From Spinellus fusiger (taxonomy: Eukaryota > Mucoromycota > Mucoromycetes > Mucorales > Phycomycetaceae): a DNA stretch of 64,000 nucleotides. Numbering within the stretch: the stretch's first letter is position 1; every line of letters starts with the position of its first letter. Made by a program: the position numbers and the translations under genes. Of this stretch, positions 1 to 11,796 are shown piece after piece. A model generated the notes under the pieces. That model worked only from the letters and a program-made list of their open reading frames with translations. It was not told where the DNA came from and made no database searches. The stretch covers positions 186,001 through 250,000 of the forward strand of contig JALLLS010000030.1 in assembly GCA_025094145.1 (NCBI GenBank), read 5' to 3'.

Positions 1-2806
1 CCTGTGCATAGCCAAAGAAAGCAGCAGCCACAGGAATCACAATGACCTGACGAGGCGACAACCAGAAAGGAAATTTGCCAGCAAAGTGCTCAATCAGGAT
101 ACCCATCATACGTTCCACAGAGCCAAGAATGGCACGATGGATAATCACAGGGCGAGCAAAGTTATCTTCTGCCTTTGTGTTCTCTGTGCGGAACTCCAAA
201 TCGAAGCGCTCGGGGAGTTGGAAATCAAGCTGGATAGTAGCGCACTGATGTTTACGACGAAGAGCATCTGAAATCACAATGTCGATCTTGGGTCCATAAA
301 AGGCACCATCTCCTGGATTAAGCTCCCATGTGGCGTTGTTCTTGGAGGAGAATTCGAGAAGAGCTTCTTGAAGTTTCTATTAAAATATAAAATATAAGAC
401 ATAGAACATAGAACATGGCACGAGTCAATGGGTTGGGTTGCTGATCATGTTGATGTTGATGTATTTCTTTTTATTTTTGAACCTTTCTTATTTACCTTTT
501 CGGCACTGTCCCACACACTAATCTCACCAAGGAAGTTCTCAGGACGAGTCGAGAATTTAAGATGGAACTCAAAGCCAAAGATACCGTAGATGTGGTTTAA
601 AAAGTCAAAACAACTGGCCATTTCTTGAGAGATCTGTAGTTATACATGTTCAACAAGACAAAACAAGACAAAGCAGGTTATTTCTCAATTCCTGGAAGAT
701 CTTCCCTTTCTTACCTGATCTTGGCGACAGAAGATATGGGCATCGTCTTGTTGGAAACGACGAACACGTGTCAAACCAGACAGGGCACCTGAAAATTCGT
801 TACGGTGGAGAACACCAAAGTCTGCAAAGCGAATAGGCAATTCTCTGTAACTTCTTTCCTTGTGACCAAACATCAGACAGTGGCCAGGACAGTTCATAGG
901 TTTAAGACCAAACTCCTCCTTGTCCACTTCAAGACAGAACATGTTCTCCTTGTATTTGGCAGCATGGCCAGACTGGTGCCAGAGCTTCAGGTTGTACATG
1001 TTGGGGGTAATCACTTCAGTGAATCCTCTCTGGGTATATTCTGCCTAGGAGATGCATAAGAAAAGAAGTGAGCCCCAGGAAATGACAGTATGCACAACGC
1101 ACTCCCTCCCCTTCCTCTCCACCTACTTTGATCAAATCCATCAAGGCGTTGTAGATGCGAGCACCATGAGGAAGCATAAATGCAGAACCAGGCGACAATT
1201 CATGGAAGAAGAAGAGCTCTTGTTCCTAAAGAGTATTTTTGTTAGTCCTGATGTGTCTTTTATTATTATTATTTGTAGTCCACTACACTGCACTGCACTA
1301 CACTACACTACACTACACCACTTTACCTTGCCAATCTTACGGTGATCACGCTTAGCAGCTTCTTCAATGAACTTTTTGTAGTCTGTCATTTGCTTCTTAT
1401 CAGGGAAAGAGATACCGTAAATACGCTGAAGAGAGTCATTCTTGGCATCACCCAAAAAGTAAGAAGAAGAGTTCTATAAGGAGGCTAGGGTAAGCCTCTC
1501 TTGTTACAATAGCACTACTATCTTTTTCTTTCTTTCTTTCTTTCTATAAAGAAACCCCTCCTTCTTGCCTTTGTAATGGCCAATGTCTTGACGCGACCTG
1601 TGTGAGGTACGTGAGGACCAACACATAAATCAATGAGAGGACCGCAACGGTACACTGTGGTAGATGTATTGTCAGGAATCTTATCCTGGATAATGTGCAC
1701 CTTGTAAGGATTGTGCTTGAACATCTCAAGCAAGTTCTCCTTGGAAATCACTAAACGCTCAAAAGGCTGCTTTTCCTTGCTGATGGTGGCCACTAGTTTC
1801 TCCAAGCTGGCATAATCTTGCTGAGTTACAGAGCTAATTCATAATGAACAAAAAGCGTCAGATCCTCTCCTTGATGGATTCCCACACAGGGTTTTCTGTG
1901 GATGTAGAGGTGGGTTCTGGGGACTCTTATTTACCGTTCTTTAATTCCCATTTCATAGTAGAAACCATCTTCAAGAGGAGGACCAATGCAGAGATGACAA
2001 CCGTAGTGTCTCTCACAGGCCTCACCCATCATGTGTGCACTGGAATGCCAAAAGACGCGCTTTCCTTCGGGATTCTCAAAGTCAATCAATTCCAATGTAC
2101 AGCTCTCTTCAATAGGACGTTCAAGATCCCACAAGAGGCCGTTTACTTTTGAGATAACAATGCGTTCAGCCAGTGATTTTGCAATACCCAAAGCAATGGT
2201 CATGGGTGAAGTCTCCCAGGCAGTGCCTTCCTTGACAGTACCATCAGGCAAGGTGATGGTAATGGCAGTACGAGGTTTTTCTACAATAGAAAGAAGAAGA
2301 ATGAAGGGGCCAATGTGAGTGTGTATGAAGAACTATGTTTTGTTCTTTTATGCTTTTGTTTTTCTGTGTATGTATGTATATGTATATATATATCATTTGA
2401 TGCCTATAGCTCATAGGATTCTTTTTTTCTTCTTCTTTTCTTTTTCTTTCTATCTGTAGTTGTAGGTGTAGCGACTCCCTTACCCTTCAAAGACTCGTCA
2501 TATTCAGCCTTGAGTTTCTCGAATATAGCCACACGGTGAGCAAGATACTCTGGCTTGGGTTCCACCTATGTCATATATTAGTACAGCCCTAATAACGTAT
2601 AGACTCTCCAATCTCTTTCTCTTTCTTTCTTTCTCTCTTTCTCTAGACCCGTCGGTAGGGCGCTGCAGTTATACCTCTAAAGGATATTCATTCTCTGAAG
2701 ACGCTTTGGCCTTGCTGGGTTTTGCCTTGGATTTGCCTTGGGGCTTTTGAGGGGTCTCCTCACTAATTTGAATAGCGGCCACCTTATCTTCAATAGGTGC
2801 TGACAT
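1..2806 (-). CDS. THS1: threonyl-tRNA synthetase, cytosolic type (3' part cut by window edge)
   Basis: Class II aminoacyl-tRNA synthetase that charges tRNA-Thr with threonine. From the start at 2806 the protein opens with a Lys/Pro-rich tail ([20 protein letters not shown]), then a TGS-like segment around 2250, then the editing-domain zinc motif HxxxH ([16 protein letters not shown], about 2030-2080). Downstream come the threonyl-specific MNCPGH motif near 890 and motif 2 ([20 protein letters not shown], 740-810). The final visible exon runs through [23 protein letters not shown] at 60-120 and off the left edge before the anticodon-binding domain. Several short introns interrupt it, one with a CACTA microsatellite (about 1275-1320). 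There is no obvious mitochondrial presequence, so I infer the cytosolic enzyme. The family call is very secure; the exact exon joins were not all resolved. Confidence 0.96.
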
Positions 2807-3018
2807 ACTAGGACGAAGAAAGAAGAAACACCTGTTATTTTTGGAGACGCTTCAAATTTCACAGACAAGCCACAATTTAATAAAGGTATTTTTAATAAGG
2901 GTATTCATGAATATGATTGGCAGAACAAGAGTAGTTATGTAGATGAAGAGAGATGTCTATGGAGGTCTATAGAATTATATTCTACCAATAAGAATTCTTA
3001 ATCCATTTTATCCCACTT

Positions 3019-4134
3019 TTATTCTGATCGTTTGGATCTCACTGTAGGTATAGAAATTAGTAAATGCATAGCAACTGATAAATAATTAGCCAATAGGTTA
3101 CCATCGTTACGAATAGGTATTTTAAGTCCCTGCTTGGCGAATGTTTTAGATAGCTCAGTGGATTCTATTTTTTTTTAAAAAATAAATAAATAAATAAAAA
3201 TAAAAATAAAAATAAAAATAAATAATGTCAGCTTCAGCATAGTTTCAGATCCTCACCTGTCATTCCAGGAAACTAATACGGTGGATTAGCCAATCAGATG
3301 AGAGAAAGTGACTTACCTTCTTAGCAGAAAAGACAGTGAATGGATCAGAAAAGACCTGAGCAAGAATCCTTGACTTGGCATTGGCATGAAAGTCACAGCT
3401 GCTATTATTAGTAAGTCTATCAGACTCGCCTCTTAACTCACCTTCCCAGCTTCATTAGACTAAAGCGAAGGGTGTAACGCCCTTCTGTACGGATGCTCAG
3501 ATCAGGAAAGGCAAAGAATAGCCCTGTCTTTCCTTCTGTATTTTTTAGTAGACTGGGTGAGCTGACCAAAGACCCCATCAGAATACGCGTGTATTTGGGT
3601 GGATTAGAGATAATGTTGCGTTCTGATTGACGATCCTCTGACCAAAGAGTGACATGAAGGACAAAGAAGGGTGTCTGAAGAGTTCTAAAAAGGTAAGGCT
3701 AACCCGTTCAAACGTCCTTACTGTGTGTCTACAGGTCCACGCGATTCTCCTTGCTGTACCACCAACTGAACAATTGGCGGAGGGTCGATGGGACGTCGAT
3801 CTTTCTCACCAAATCCACACATACGCGCATGGAGGGGTTGTTGACAGACAATGAGTTTATAAGTACTATATACATTTCATCAATGAGTCCGATTCAATTC
3901 GGTTGAATTCAATTCATCTCAATCCAATAGAAATAAGAAATAGAAAATATATTACTGATCTTCCTTCTCATCATAGCCAATGGAAGAACAATTGCTGGGA
4001 AGAACAGATAAATGTCGGCTATCATGAGAGATACTCTCTTTCCTTGGCTCTGTATGAAAGATGGGAACATAGCGTGAGTGGGGCTCTACTGTATCGTAGT
4101 GACGAGGCACAGGATAATGATGGGCATTGGACAT
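3019..4134 (-). CDS. velvet-domain transcriptional regulator
   Basis: Velvet proteins are fungal DNA-binding regulators coupling development to secondary metabolism. Seven exons give 243 residues: 4134-3956, 3865-3733, 3674-3442, 3401-3317, 3272-3257, 3164-3102 and 3041-3019 (732 nt in total, in frame). The velvet core is plain: YKLIVCQQPLHARMCGFGEK followed by DRRPIDPPPIVQLVV, then LMGSLVSSPSLL, FFAFPDLSIRTEGRYTLRFS, and the C-terminal block FPGMTESTELSKTFAKQGLK. Exon 5 is only 16 nt and supplies FPGMT; skipping it breaks the frame. The last small exon (VRSKRSE) is the least certain. A 59-residue N-terminal tail rich in His and Ser precedes the domain. Without a tree I cannot say which of VeA, VelB, VelC or VosA it matches; the short, single-domain layout suggests a VelB- or VelC-like protein. 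Confidence 0.93.
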
Positions 4135-4363
4135 TGTTTGAATAAAAGAAAAAGACTTGGAGTAAAGAAGAAAAGAAATAGACAGACTGAAAAAAAGAAG
4201 AGTTTAAAGCCATGGCCAATCGTCAAGGATGCCAAAATGCAGGAATTACTATGATGGTCTCCTCACCTCGGCTTTTTATCCAATCACCATGCATTCTTAG
4301 TAAAAATTGCGCATTTATTAAATTGCACAACTATTTTTTCTCTCTTTTTGGATAGTTATTAAA

Positions 4364-6164
4364 TTATATCTTTCCTATCAGCCCTTTGCCCCAGTTTTGA
4401 ATGACCCTTGAGCATTGGCTGTGGAGATGCAGTGATTTTGGGGTATTCCATAAATTCAAGGCGTCAAGTTGTCGTGCATGGTGTACGCACTTTTCCCAAA
4501 AGAACTTGGCATAAAGACGGTCTTCAATGACGCGATCAAAATCACTCAGCTCGTTGGATTTGACTTGGGGTAACTGTACAACAAAGTCATCAGGAAGAAC
4601 CCGGAACTGTGTGCCTGATAAGTAACTGGCAAAGTAGCAGGCATAGCGGTTATCGATGAATCTCTCGGCACACCTAATTGCACATGAGCCCACACTGTCT
4701 ATAGCGTTATCCCATTCTTATATCTTATTCCTACTTCTTATTCTCATATTAAATAAACACTCACCAAGGCTGCACTCTCTTACTCTCCAGAACAATTGGC
4801 TCATAGTGAAATTCATAATTCTCCACAGTGTACAGTGTCTGGGCGTCCCTCCACAGTGTTGCATTGGTAGGACCGTGGTTGGGCTCAGAATGTTTATCTA
4901 TCATTGACATCTGCTTGCTGTCCACAAGCTCCAGAAGACGCGTTTTGTGGTGTGGTATCGTGTAGCTGTCCACATTGGACTGATGGAACCCAAACGTCGG
5001 CACCACCAACACATCCCCTACATCAAGGACTTCTTCAAAGATGTCTCTATTTATTTCAAATGTCTTGTGCAGGTCAGTAGCAGGAATCATTGAGGTGGGC
5101 ATGTCGATAATATAATCAGTCCTTGCAAACAGACGAGCCAGATTGCGCTGTGAGTTGCGCGAAAACAAAACAGAGGGCTCGAGGGTAGGCTGTACAGTGA
5201 CATGGAGATCCAGGCGGGTTCTGAGCTGAACATTGTTATCATAGGCACTCTTTATCATCTCAAGCTGTGCATGACTATCTTTCTCCATCACCTGGAGAGT
5301 GGCCGACATGAATCCTAATAAATGATGTTGGTGTCCCTATAACCTCCTCTTTTCTTTCTATAGTCCCTTACCATGCCAATGTTCTGCCAAACGAACAAGG
5401 TCATGCCAAGTCTCAGGCGTCACTAGGGTCGTCAATGTGACATCGTTTGCCTCGGGAACAAGGGATGCCTTTAGCCAGTAAGGCTCTACATTTTCTGTGG
5501 ACTTGTGGAATGATTTTGACATCATCTTGGCCATTTTGAGGCCGTGTGTCATGGTATCGACAACGGAATACGTCTGGTCTGTGGGAGATGACTAAGTGAG
5601 TGCAGACGACATGGGTGTTGTTGCTTGGAACCTACCTTGGTCATAGGTTCTTTGAGCCACCCACTGTTTACCAAAGCGTGGGTCTAAGGTGGGTCCTGAC
5701 CTTAACCAATGCCAGCCGTGGTTGATGGACAAGAACACCGAGAAAATACAGTAGAGAAGAACCAGGAAGCGTAACCATCGAGATCTCAATAGCCCAGACG
5801 CCAATGATCTCTTTTGTGTTCCTCCAAAAGCTGCTCCGTGTTTGTTGTGAGGCAGCAAGGGTCCGGCTGGATCTAGAAATCCATAGAGACTTCCCATCCA
5901 TTGATGGTACAAGTGACGCAATGACCCACCGTAAGTGGATCGCTGCTTGGAAGAGGGAGGGTTGAAGGAGAGAGGTACAGGCTCAGAGACAGAAGCCTGT
6001 GGTGAGAGTAAAGGACGTGCATGACTAGGATGAGATGACTTGTCAGAATGTGAGTTCAAGTGAATATTCGACAGTTGAACTGATGTTCTGCGTTGGTGAG
6101 AGGTTGTTCGTGGGTTAATGCATGTTGAGCGTGACTCCTTTGCTGGTAGAAGATTATCAGACAT
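4364..6164 (-). CDS. type II membrane glycosyltransferase, GT49 (LARGE C-terminal/B4GAT1-like)
   Basis: Predicted Golgi glycosyltransferase of 531 residues from four exons (6164-5636, 5578-5372, 5314-4765, 4673-4364; 1,596 nt in frame). A Ser/Pro-rich cytosolic tail is followed by one membrane anchor (FLVLLYCIFSVFLSINHGW, about residues 135-155), then a lumenal domain. GT49 features visible are VTLTTLVTPETWHDLV, the NSQRNLARLFARTDYIIDMP segment, VLVVPTFGF, a YEPIVL block, PWCAERFIDNRYACYF and a closing FRVLPDDFVVQLP. In animals this family adds glucuronic acid to O-mannosyl glycans (matriglycan); what a fungal member acts on is unknown. The canonical DxD is replaced by the DYIID region, so the catalytic residues need an alignment. 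The family call is strong and the substrate is not known. Confidence 0.88.
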
Positions 6165-7821
6165 TGGGGTTTCTAGGATGAAGATCAGCCTTGTCTAGAT
6201 TGGCGAGTGCCAAAGAAAGAGGGTACTAGTTCAACTGTCATAAAATGGGTTGACTTCGGGGATATAAAGAAGTCTTTCGGTGTCTGTAATTATAATCGCC
6301 ACCCAAATGTATATGCCTAGATAGGAAATTATCTATGAGTGTAGATGGAAAGAGTAGGTAAGTGAGGAAATGGAGTTATTGGTGGATTAACACCTGTTTT
6401 TGTATTTTAGCACTGAATCGAGGTGGTTTGTTAGTAGATTCAAAAGTACTGTATATTTGCTATTTAATTGTAATGTATCACTTCTATTGCTGTGTGGCAA
6501 AAGAGGTGTAGGTTGTACACCCATAGACGTCTATAGACCCTACATTCTACATTCTGCTTTATAAATTCTGTCCTATAGATTCCAGAACTTCTCAAGAGCA
6601 TTACAGAGATCTAAAGAACCATTCATATCTCAATCTATATTACTACGACAATTTATAGGTTACCGTGGCATTGAGTTGCTATGTTGCTATCTGAACTTTG
6701 TCTCCGTCACTATGGAGAATCAATAAGAATCCATGGTGTGAGACAAGATGATGTTACACCGCCCTGGGTTGCTCATCTCCTCTTTACGGTTATTGGTATA
6801 GTAGAATGGCTTCACTTATTGGATAAAGAAAATAGACGGACAAATGAATAGGGTCTTTGTTCTATCAACAGACAATAAGTGTTATGTTATTATTAGTACG
6901 AGAAATAGCAGTGTTTCCTAGGAGAATAAACAAGAGGGGATAGAACACCCTACAATGTTCAAGGGAGCATGGCTCAGCACCCAATATAGCACTGAGTACT
7001 GAAGAGACATGTCCATTGGTGTTGTACTTGCACCATAAAATAGTCATTCACGGCTTCTTTCTTTTCGTTGTTGACGAGTGGTTCTATTTACAGTCTATTT
7101 TTACTGTTGATGATTAATGAAGATCAAGGTGAAGATATCTCTCTGCTCAGCGTACAGATAGATATGATATGAATAATATTATTTTTTAAATAATAATAAT
7201 AGAAAACATTCCTCTTGTCATCTATTCTCTTTATTGAATAAAGAAGACCTACTTATCCCTACAGAAAAGAATAAGGGAGAATCAACAGATATCCTTGTTT
7301 CTTGTTTCTTGTTTCTTTTCTTTTTTTTCCCTTCATTATTCATTCTTTAATTCTTTCAACTGTTGCTTTTCTCTCTTTTGCCCTGGACTCTTGCCCTGGA
7401 CTCTCTTTCCATGTGTGCCCATGGACACAAAATTAGACTTTACACGTGGGGAGGGGGAGGGTAGAATTGAGCCTTCAATCATTCATTCATTACCATCTAC
7501 TTGTGCCCATTGACATGAAAAAGATGGTAGGGAAGAAGGGGGGTTCTACACCACCACCACCACCACCACCACCACCGGACGAAGAAGAGCCATGCCTGCC
7601 TACATCCACCACGACAAGAGAGTGTAGGAATGGTTGTTGAGTTTATGCTCTGTTTTATTGGCTCATTTTATAATTCAATCGCCTCTCTCCACCAGAACAA
7701 GGCAAAGAGAGAGAGGAGAGGATGATATAAATATCTCAAATGGTATAAATGGACTGTGGCTTCTGATAGTAACAAGTCTTCTGCTTCTCTCTTCTCTCTC
7801 TTTTCTCTCTCTTCTCTCTCC
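6165..7821. other. intergenic region, no supported gene
   Basis: About 1.66 kb of AT-rich DNA between two divergently oriented genes. Only short pyrimidine-rich open frames occur (for example 7295-7640). A CAC/CCA trinucleotide run lies at 7549-7577, and CT-rich tracts (7780-7820) directly precede the CYSTM start, as is common in fungal promoters. Nothing here resembles an RNA gene or a mobile element. Confidence 0.6.
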
Positions 7822-8206
7822 ATGTCGTACGCTCCTCCCCAACAGCAGGGCTATTATCCTCCTCAACAGCAGGGCTATTATCCTCCTCAACAGCAGGGCT
7901 ATTATCCTCCTCAGCAGGGTGGCTACTACCAACCAGCGTAAGTTACTAATTTCTTTCTCTCTTTTCTTTATGATGATGAATTCCATGCCTCTGACATTGA
8001 ATGGTATTCTCTAGCCCTCCTCCTCAGACAGTGTATGTTCAGCAGGCACCACCACAACAACAGGATCAGAGCTGCTGTACTGCCTGGTAAGTCAAATGAA
8101 GAAAGAGAGGATGGTATTAGCAAGGTTATCTCGGTAGGAGTGACTTATCTTTTCTGTTAGTTTGGCTGGTATGCTGTGTTGTTGTGTTCTGGAAGAGTGC
8201 TGTTAA
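7822..8206 (+). CDS. small CYSTM-like Pro/Gln/Tyr-rich Cys-rich tail-anchored protein
   Basis: A 77-residue protein from three exons (7822-7937, 8015-8086, 8161-8206; 234 nt in frame). The N-terminal half is a tandem PPQQQGYY repeat encoded by a 24-bp direct repeat of about four copies (7846-7925). The C-terminal module is DQSCCTACLAGMLCCCVLEE followed by CC-stop, the arrangement of the CYSTM family (cysteine-rich transmembrane module). CYSTM proteins are small membrane-associated stress proteins in fungi and plants; the cysteines are thought to sit in or at the membrane, possibly palmitoylated. Exons 2 and 3 are too short to be found by ORF length alone; they are supported by clean GTAAGT donors and by the family-typical Cys cluster appearing only after splicing. 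A CT-rich leader precedes the ATG. Confidence 0.88.
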
Positions 8207-9315
8207 GAGAACCTGCTTGTGGATCTATGCATGCTTATTATCATATTACATCTTTACACCCTACGCCTTGTCTCTTGCAAGGGCCATAGCACCACGGCTC
8301 ATGGAAATTGATTATTATTACTACTACTCTTCTTTGTCATCCTAGCGAATATTGATTTCATTCTCTTGTCTCTCTCTTGTCTCTCTTTATCCCTCTTTCT
8401 TGGGCCCAATAGAATTTTTACATTTATAAACATGCTACACATGGAGTATGATCGATAGGAATAGAGACTGTTTTCTCTGCTGCAGAGACATTGACCTGTA
8501 CTTGTGCCTGAGAGACCATCCATTTAGTCTATTCTAGTGCAGTCGTGCAGCATTGGGAAATAGAATAGACTCTTCTAACCTACCCCCTCCTCCTTTTGCT
8601 GTCTTCTTGTCTTTTTTGAAAATAGGAAGCATAGGAAGCATAGGAAGCATAGTAAGCATAGTAAGCACAGGAGGAAAGAATCCTTGTTTTTACTTGCTCA
8701 CTTTCTTTTTAGGATGCCAAGTCTTTTTCTTCTTCTTCTAGGCACGTGCCCTTGATCTGTCTTTGAGCCAACAGACCCAAGGATCCTCCCACCTCCCTAT
8801 ACACTTTGGTTATTGCACCTTTCATCCTCCGACTAAGAAGAAGAGTTTCTACTGCTGCTTCTTGGTTTGCTTATCCACCCGCAGAGTCTATCTGTAGGGT
8901 CTATTGGTAGGGTCTATTGGTAGGGTCTATTATAGAAAAATACACCTCCTTTCACAATAGTACTTATGGACTGATATTATGCAATAACAGCAATACTCTT
9001 ATCAGGTCAAAAAGAAAAAGAAAAAGAAAAGCTGGTAATTTGTACCCTTCTCCACACACACACACACTGCTTAATGTGGTGTTTATTTGTTTGCATGAAC
9101 TCTCGACACTACTTGTACTTTTGTTATTGTTATTATTGTTATTGTTATTGTTGTTGATTGGAGTCTCCATATTAAGGAAACACTCGATGATAAAGCGCAT
9201 GTCGGTCTCTTAACATGGACGCATCAACGCCCATGGTCTGTGGGGCGGCTGTGACTTTATCTGACAGTATGTACAAGAGGGTTTATTAAAAAGAAAGACA
9301 GGGAAATCCACCCCA
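8207..9315. other. intergenic region with short tandem repeats
   Basis: About 1.1 kb lying 3' of both flanking genes (CYSTM on plus, DUF1752 on minus). It holds a 10-bp tandem repeat (ATAGGAAGC-like, 8626-8670), a 13-bp repeat (GGGTCTATTGGTA, about 8896-8932), a CA run (9054-9067) and a TTA/TTG tract (9118-9155). No convincing coding potential was seen on either strand. Confidence 0.6.
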
Positions 9316-9888
9316 TTAGCGACTGGCTATAAACCACTGTGATAAGTGGCAGTGGGCTTGGCATCGACGTAGGCCTTGTTTGGGTGTGTCTGCTTTTATC
9401 AGTGCAGACAGTAGAGATACGGGTGGTTTGGGTAGGGAGGGGCTGTGAGAGAGAAGAGTGGCTGGTGGAGATGCCTGGTGTTGTGAGTAGAAGGAGTGTT
9501 TAGAGGGAATAGACAGAGGTTCTTCGTCTTCTTCTTCGTCCTCTTCTTCGTCTTCTTCTATCCACCCATTCTCTATCTCTCTGGTACTGTCGGGAGAAAT
9601 GTAGAATTTGGAAGAACGTAGGGGTAGATCTCTCTCAAGATCCACATTGGCATTTATATCCACATTGGCATTTATAGTCACTGCCTCGTTGATCTTTTCT
9701 TTACGCACAAACACAGGAAGAGAGCGTGTGCGTGATAATGGCCTGGATTTCATAGTATACGACAGAGGAGGTAAATACACTGCTGTCTGTCGGTGCCATA
9801 GCCGCCAGGACAGATTGTCTCTTCTGAGTCCATCATGGACATCTCTACAGCACTTTAGCAGAACTAACTTATAAGCCAAACTACCCAC
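9316..9888 (-). CDS. DUF1752-type (fungal nitrogen-regulator N-terminal-like) protein
   Basis: A single-exon frame of 190 codons starting at 9888. Residues 6-33 carry the block LLKCCRDVHDGLRRDNLSWR followed by LW, which matches the DUF1752 signature (xGxRLxNLSWRLW) found at the N terminus of AreA/Nit2-type GATA factors and in stand-alone fungal proteins. No GATA zinc finger follows; the rest is low complexity, with an acidic run (EEDEEEDEEEDEE, coded by a GAA/GAC-rich tract near 9515-9560) and a Ser/Pro-rich tail. The start is chosen because an acceptor-like TAG and a short GTAAAC donor just upstream would make an intron under 30 nt, too short to be real. The role is unknown; by family it may be a nutrient-response regulator. 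Residue similarity is good over a short stretch only. Confidence 0.7.
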   Translation of the reverse strand: MGSLAYKLVLLKCCRDVHDGLRRDNLSWRLWHRQTAVYLPPLSYTMKSRPLSRTRSLPVFVRKEKINEAVTINANVDINANVDLERDLPLRSSKFYISPDSTREIENGWIEEDEEEDEEEDEEPLSIPSKHSFYSQHQASPPATLLSHSPSLPKPPVSLLSALIKADTPKQGLRRCQAHCHLSQWFIASR

Positions 9889-10092
9889 AGGTGTTTCTGT
9901 TGTTTACCTGACCACAACAACAAGAGTTCTTTATTCCAAGAAGGATCCATTTCGGAAGGATAGAAAGGGTAGGTATGAAAAGGAGAAGAGAGAAAGAGAG
10001 ACTTCCACCCATTTTTATATGTAGATATATCTTTGTTTTATAATATAGTCGCTTGGACTCCGCTATTGGGGAGCCCTTTCCCCACACATTAT

Positions 10093-11796
10093 CTATTTAC
10101 GATCATAGACAAACCATATCTCACCAATGACCACACTGCCTGCCCCCAGTGCCAGGACGGGCAATAGGACAAGATTCCATTTGAGGAATTGCATGTAGCC
10201 CAACATATGCATATTCTTGCTCTTGAGGATATGGTCAAACCTATGTGCAAAGAGAAGAAAAGGGTCAATAAATACAATATATATATAATAAATATATAAT
10301 ATAATAATAATAAAAGACCAGCCCGACGCACATAATACCAGCAAGACTCCCCACCAGCGTCAGACACGCCCCAAGATTACTGCCCACAATCAGACCCAGC
10401 ATGACACCCTGGGTAATGGCCTCTGACTTGACCCCAAAGTTGGGATGCTGCACCATGCGAATCAACAGCAGTGTCATGGGCAGGTTGTTCAGACACTGGC
10501 AGGCAAGAATAGACACAGCCATGACTCCATACACAGCAGTAACATAGTTCACAGTCAATACATTCAATGCAGTGGCCAGCACACCCACCCACCCCACATA
10601 CACAAGGGCTTCGACCAGAACAAACATGCCAAGGCTAAAAGGAAGAATCGACCACGGCATTCTTGCCCCCACACCCACCACTGTCGGCAGATGTTCCTGG
10701 AGCCATCGCAGCAGCACAGGGAGCCTTATGCCAAAACGACGCTTCTTGCTGACAGGATCTTGCATACTTTGAGACAGAGGGGAGAGCACAGGGCGCTGCT
10801 TAAAGTACATTGTATCATACAGCAGATCACGACCCAACATGATCACTGCAAATGGAAGAGTTACCCACCACACAGGCACTTTGGCAAAGGAAGTGCCCAC
10901 CAAGGTAGCAAGGCACAGTCCAAGCACAAGGGTGCCAAAGAACGCCCCCCTGGGATCCAGGAGAACTGCCTTGGGATCCTCCATGGTGGGAGGCTGGATC
11001 TGTCTGGGAAGGTACTTTTCATTGCAGAAGAGGAGTCTCAGCACACCATAGGCGAGCACCAGCGTCACTACAGTAGGCAGCAGCATCCATGCTGAATACC
11101 CAATGAAGCTGATGTCATAGGCCTGTGCCACGACTACATTGGTAGGATTGCCAATGTACAGAGCCATGGAGGCTGTTCTTCCTGTCAATGGACTCTGTTC
11201 TCGCTCTGATACTTACCAATGTTGGCTGTGGTGAACTCGCTCATGAGAAAGGCAGTGGGGTAGATGCCATTGACTCGGGTAAAATAGGACAAGAAGACAG
11301 TGCCTGTAAGAATCACCACATCATTGCTGGTGAGTGCACTCATGACACTCGTAAGGACAAAGAAGAGAGTAAAGGCACGGTGTCCCTTCTGGCCTGCTTT
11401 CTGCGACACCCACAGAGCCAGGTATTGGAACAGGCCAGTGCTGTCCAGGGAGAGACAGAGATAGGCCTAGAGACAAGGACATGAGCATTAGAGTCCCAGG
11501 TAGGGTCTGTCTGGGTCAGGTATCCCCACTTGGAGCCCCACACCTACAAGAGAGTAGAAGAGAATAAGAATCGCATACGGCTCGACTCCCTGGGACCCTA
11601 CACACCCATCCCCCACAGTGCTTATAGGGATGATCTGGCAGAGAAGCAGGAGAAGAACACCCAGAGGAGGTGCAGTGGCAAGATTGAAATAGAGATACAC
11701 TCGCTTCTTCCACCTTATTCTTACAGGGTGGATAACACACGCAACAGAGAGGAGGAAGATGGCCAGCGTCCCCCATGAAGAGGCAGTGAGTGGCAT
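10093..11796 (-). CDS. ArsB/NhaD-superfamily anion or Na+/H+ permease
   Basis: Multi-pass membrane transporter of 495 residues from four exons (11796-11548, 11466-11217, 11172-10332, 10240-10093; 1,488 nt in frame). Recognisable family blocks are AYLCLSLDSTGLFQYLALWV, SALTSNDVVILTGTVFLSYF, the TTANIASMALYIGNPTNVVV re-entrant motif, QCLNNLPMTLLLIRM, GSNLGACLTLVGSLAGIMF and the terminal YMQFLKWNLVLLPVLALGAG. About ten hydrophobic segments are visible. The superfamily includes arsenite efflux (ArsB), silicon transport and Na+/H+ exchange (NhaD); the substrate cannot be read from sequence. A more upstream ATG at 11874 would add 26 low-complexity residues and is less likely. The C-terminal exon is joined across an intron with a very AT-rich core. 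It starts 140 bp from the divergent GOT1 gene. Confidence 0.88.

Noticed and set aside
7295..7640. Overlapping open frames upstream of the CYSTM gene
   Set aside because: Phe/Ser/Cys runs from pyrimidine-rich promoter DNA and a CAC triplet run giving poly-Pro; not a protein-like composition.
9881..10367. Minus-strand frames between the DUF1752 gene and permease
   Set aside because: Those from 10089 up are permease exon 4 and its intron in other frames; 9881-10087 has no family features.
10445..11095. 216-codon plus-strand frame in the permease gene
   Set aside because: Antisense to a transporter with a clear family fold; the plus reading has no hydrophobic pattern or family motif.
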